Shown here: piece after piece, positions 63,851 through 64,000 of the stretch
Position numbering within the stretch: position 1 is the stretch's first letter
How the letters are laid out: every line of letters starts with the position of its first letter
Assembly: GCF_001685355.1 (NCBI RefSeq)
Contig: NZ_CP016438.1
Span: forward strand, 3,720,001-3,784,000
Length of the DNA: 64,000 nucleotides
Source of the DNA: Streptomyces lincolnensis
Lineage (GTDB): Bacteria; Actinomycetota; Actinomycetes; Streptomycetales; Streptomycetaceae
Direction: 5' to 3'
The notes under the pieces: generated by a model
The model's input: only the letters and a program-made list of their open reading frames with translations
What the model was told of the DNA's origin: nothing
Databases searched by the model: none
Made by a program: the position numbers and the translations under genes

Positions 63851-64000
63851 GCACCCTCCCCAGGTGATGTCAGATGTCCGCCGGAAGCTAGCGGATCAAG
63901 TGGCCCGTGCACAGGGGAGTTGCGGACTTCATGGGGAAAACCCTCTAGGGAAACCGTTGTTCAGCAGAGAATCCAGCCGGTGCCGACCGATCCGCCGCCG
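63851..64000. other. Upstream region of the peptidase gene, no further gene seen
   Basis: Contains the promoter and ribosome site of the minus-strand peptidase (GGGGAGGGTGC just before its start). No other feature is evident up to the window edge. Confidence 0.5.

Overview
The window is chromosomal DNA from a Streptomyces or very close relative. The sequence is about 70% GC with strong third-position GC, GTG starts and ATGA/GTGA gene overlaps. It carries chaplins and rodlins, proteins known from the aerial-hypha surface layer of sporulating streptomycetes. From memory, the order chaplin-chaplin-rodlin-rodlin, inositol genes, copZ, citrate synthase, recD-like helicase, ribose genes and nagZ-like gene follows the SCO2716-SCO2758 stretch of S. 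coelicolor A3(2). That synteny was not checked by alignment. I see no rRNA, tRNA or CRISPR array.

1-8.5 kb: a tightly overlapping cell-surface polysaccharide set (end of a membrane polymerase-like gene, MurJ/MviN-type flippase, polysaccharide deacetylase, GT4 glycosyltransferase, Wzz-like chain-length protein, BioF2-type acyltransferase), then a convergent secreted GH26-like hydrolase and an ATP-grasp protein. 8.5-12.8 kb: the aerial-surface locus, with one wall-anchored chaplin, one short chaplin, three rodlins and a LytR-CpsA-Psr ligase. 12.8-22.7 kb: acyl-CoA ligase, AftB-like membrane glycosyltransferase, exported chorismate mutase, a von Willebrand lipoprotein, and an ABC exporter whose ATPase is fused to an exported S15-type hydrolase.

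22.9-30 kb: a myo-inositol catabolic operon (iolC, aldolase, iolB, iolD, mmsA) with a divergent iolE-like gene; iolG is absent. 30-32.8 kb: a small HTH gene, an alcohol dehydrogenase and an orphan copper chaperone under a CsoR-like operator, followed by a gene-poor stretch of lower GC. 32.8-37.7 kb: citrate synthase, RecD2-like helicase, a cupin and a small secreted protein. 37.7-43.8 kb: a ribose operon (LacI, ATPase, fused permease/binding protein, ribokinase, pyranase) with two LacI-type operators. 44.8-49.3 kb: a second sugar catabolic operon with its own divergent LacI.

49.4-52.3 kb looks like an accessory patch: a SUKH/SMI1 protein, a chloramphenicol phosphotransferase-like gene and a solo TnpB element with its terminal hairpins. 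52.3-64 kb: miscellaneous enzymes (DHFR-like, FAD monooxygenase, MarR-GNAT fusion, TIM-barrel isomerase, MFS transporter, GNAT, EPSP synthase-like AroA), a Tat-exported GH3 NagZ-like enzyme, a lipoprotein and a PS-10 family secreted peptidase.

The most unusual items are the hydrolase-ABC fusion, the three-rodlin locus with a ligase between two rodlins, the single-domain wall-anchored chaplin with a repeat stalk, the TnpB element with a readable guide position, and the gene-poor interval next to the orphan copZ. All functions are inferred from sequence motifs read by eye; no database search was run.
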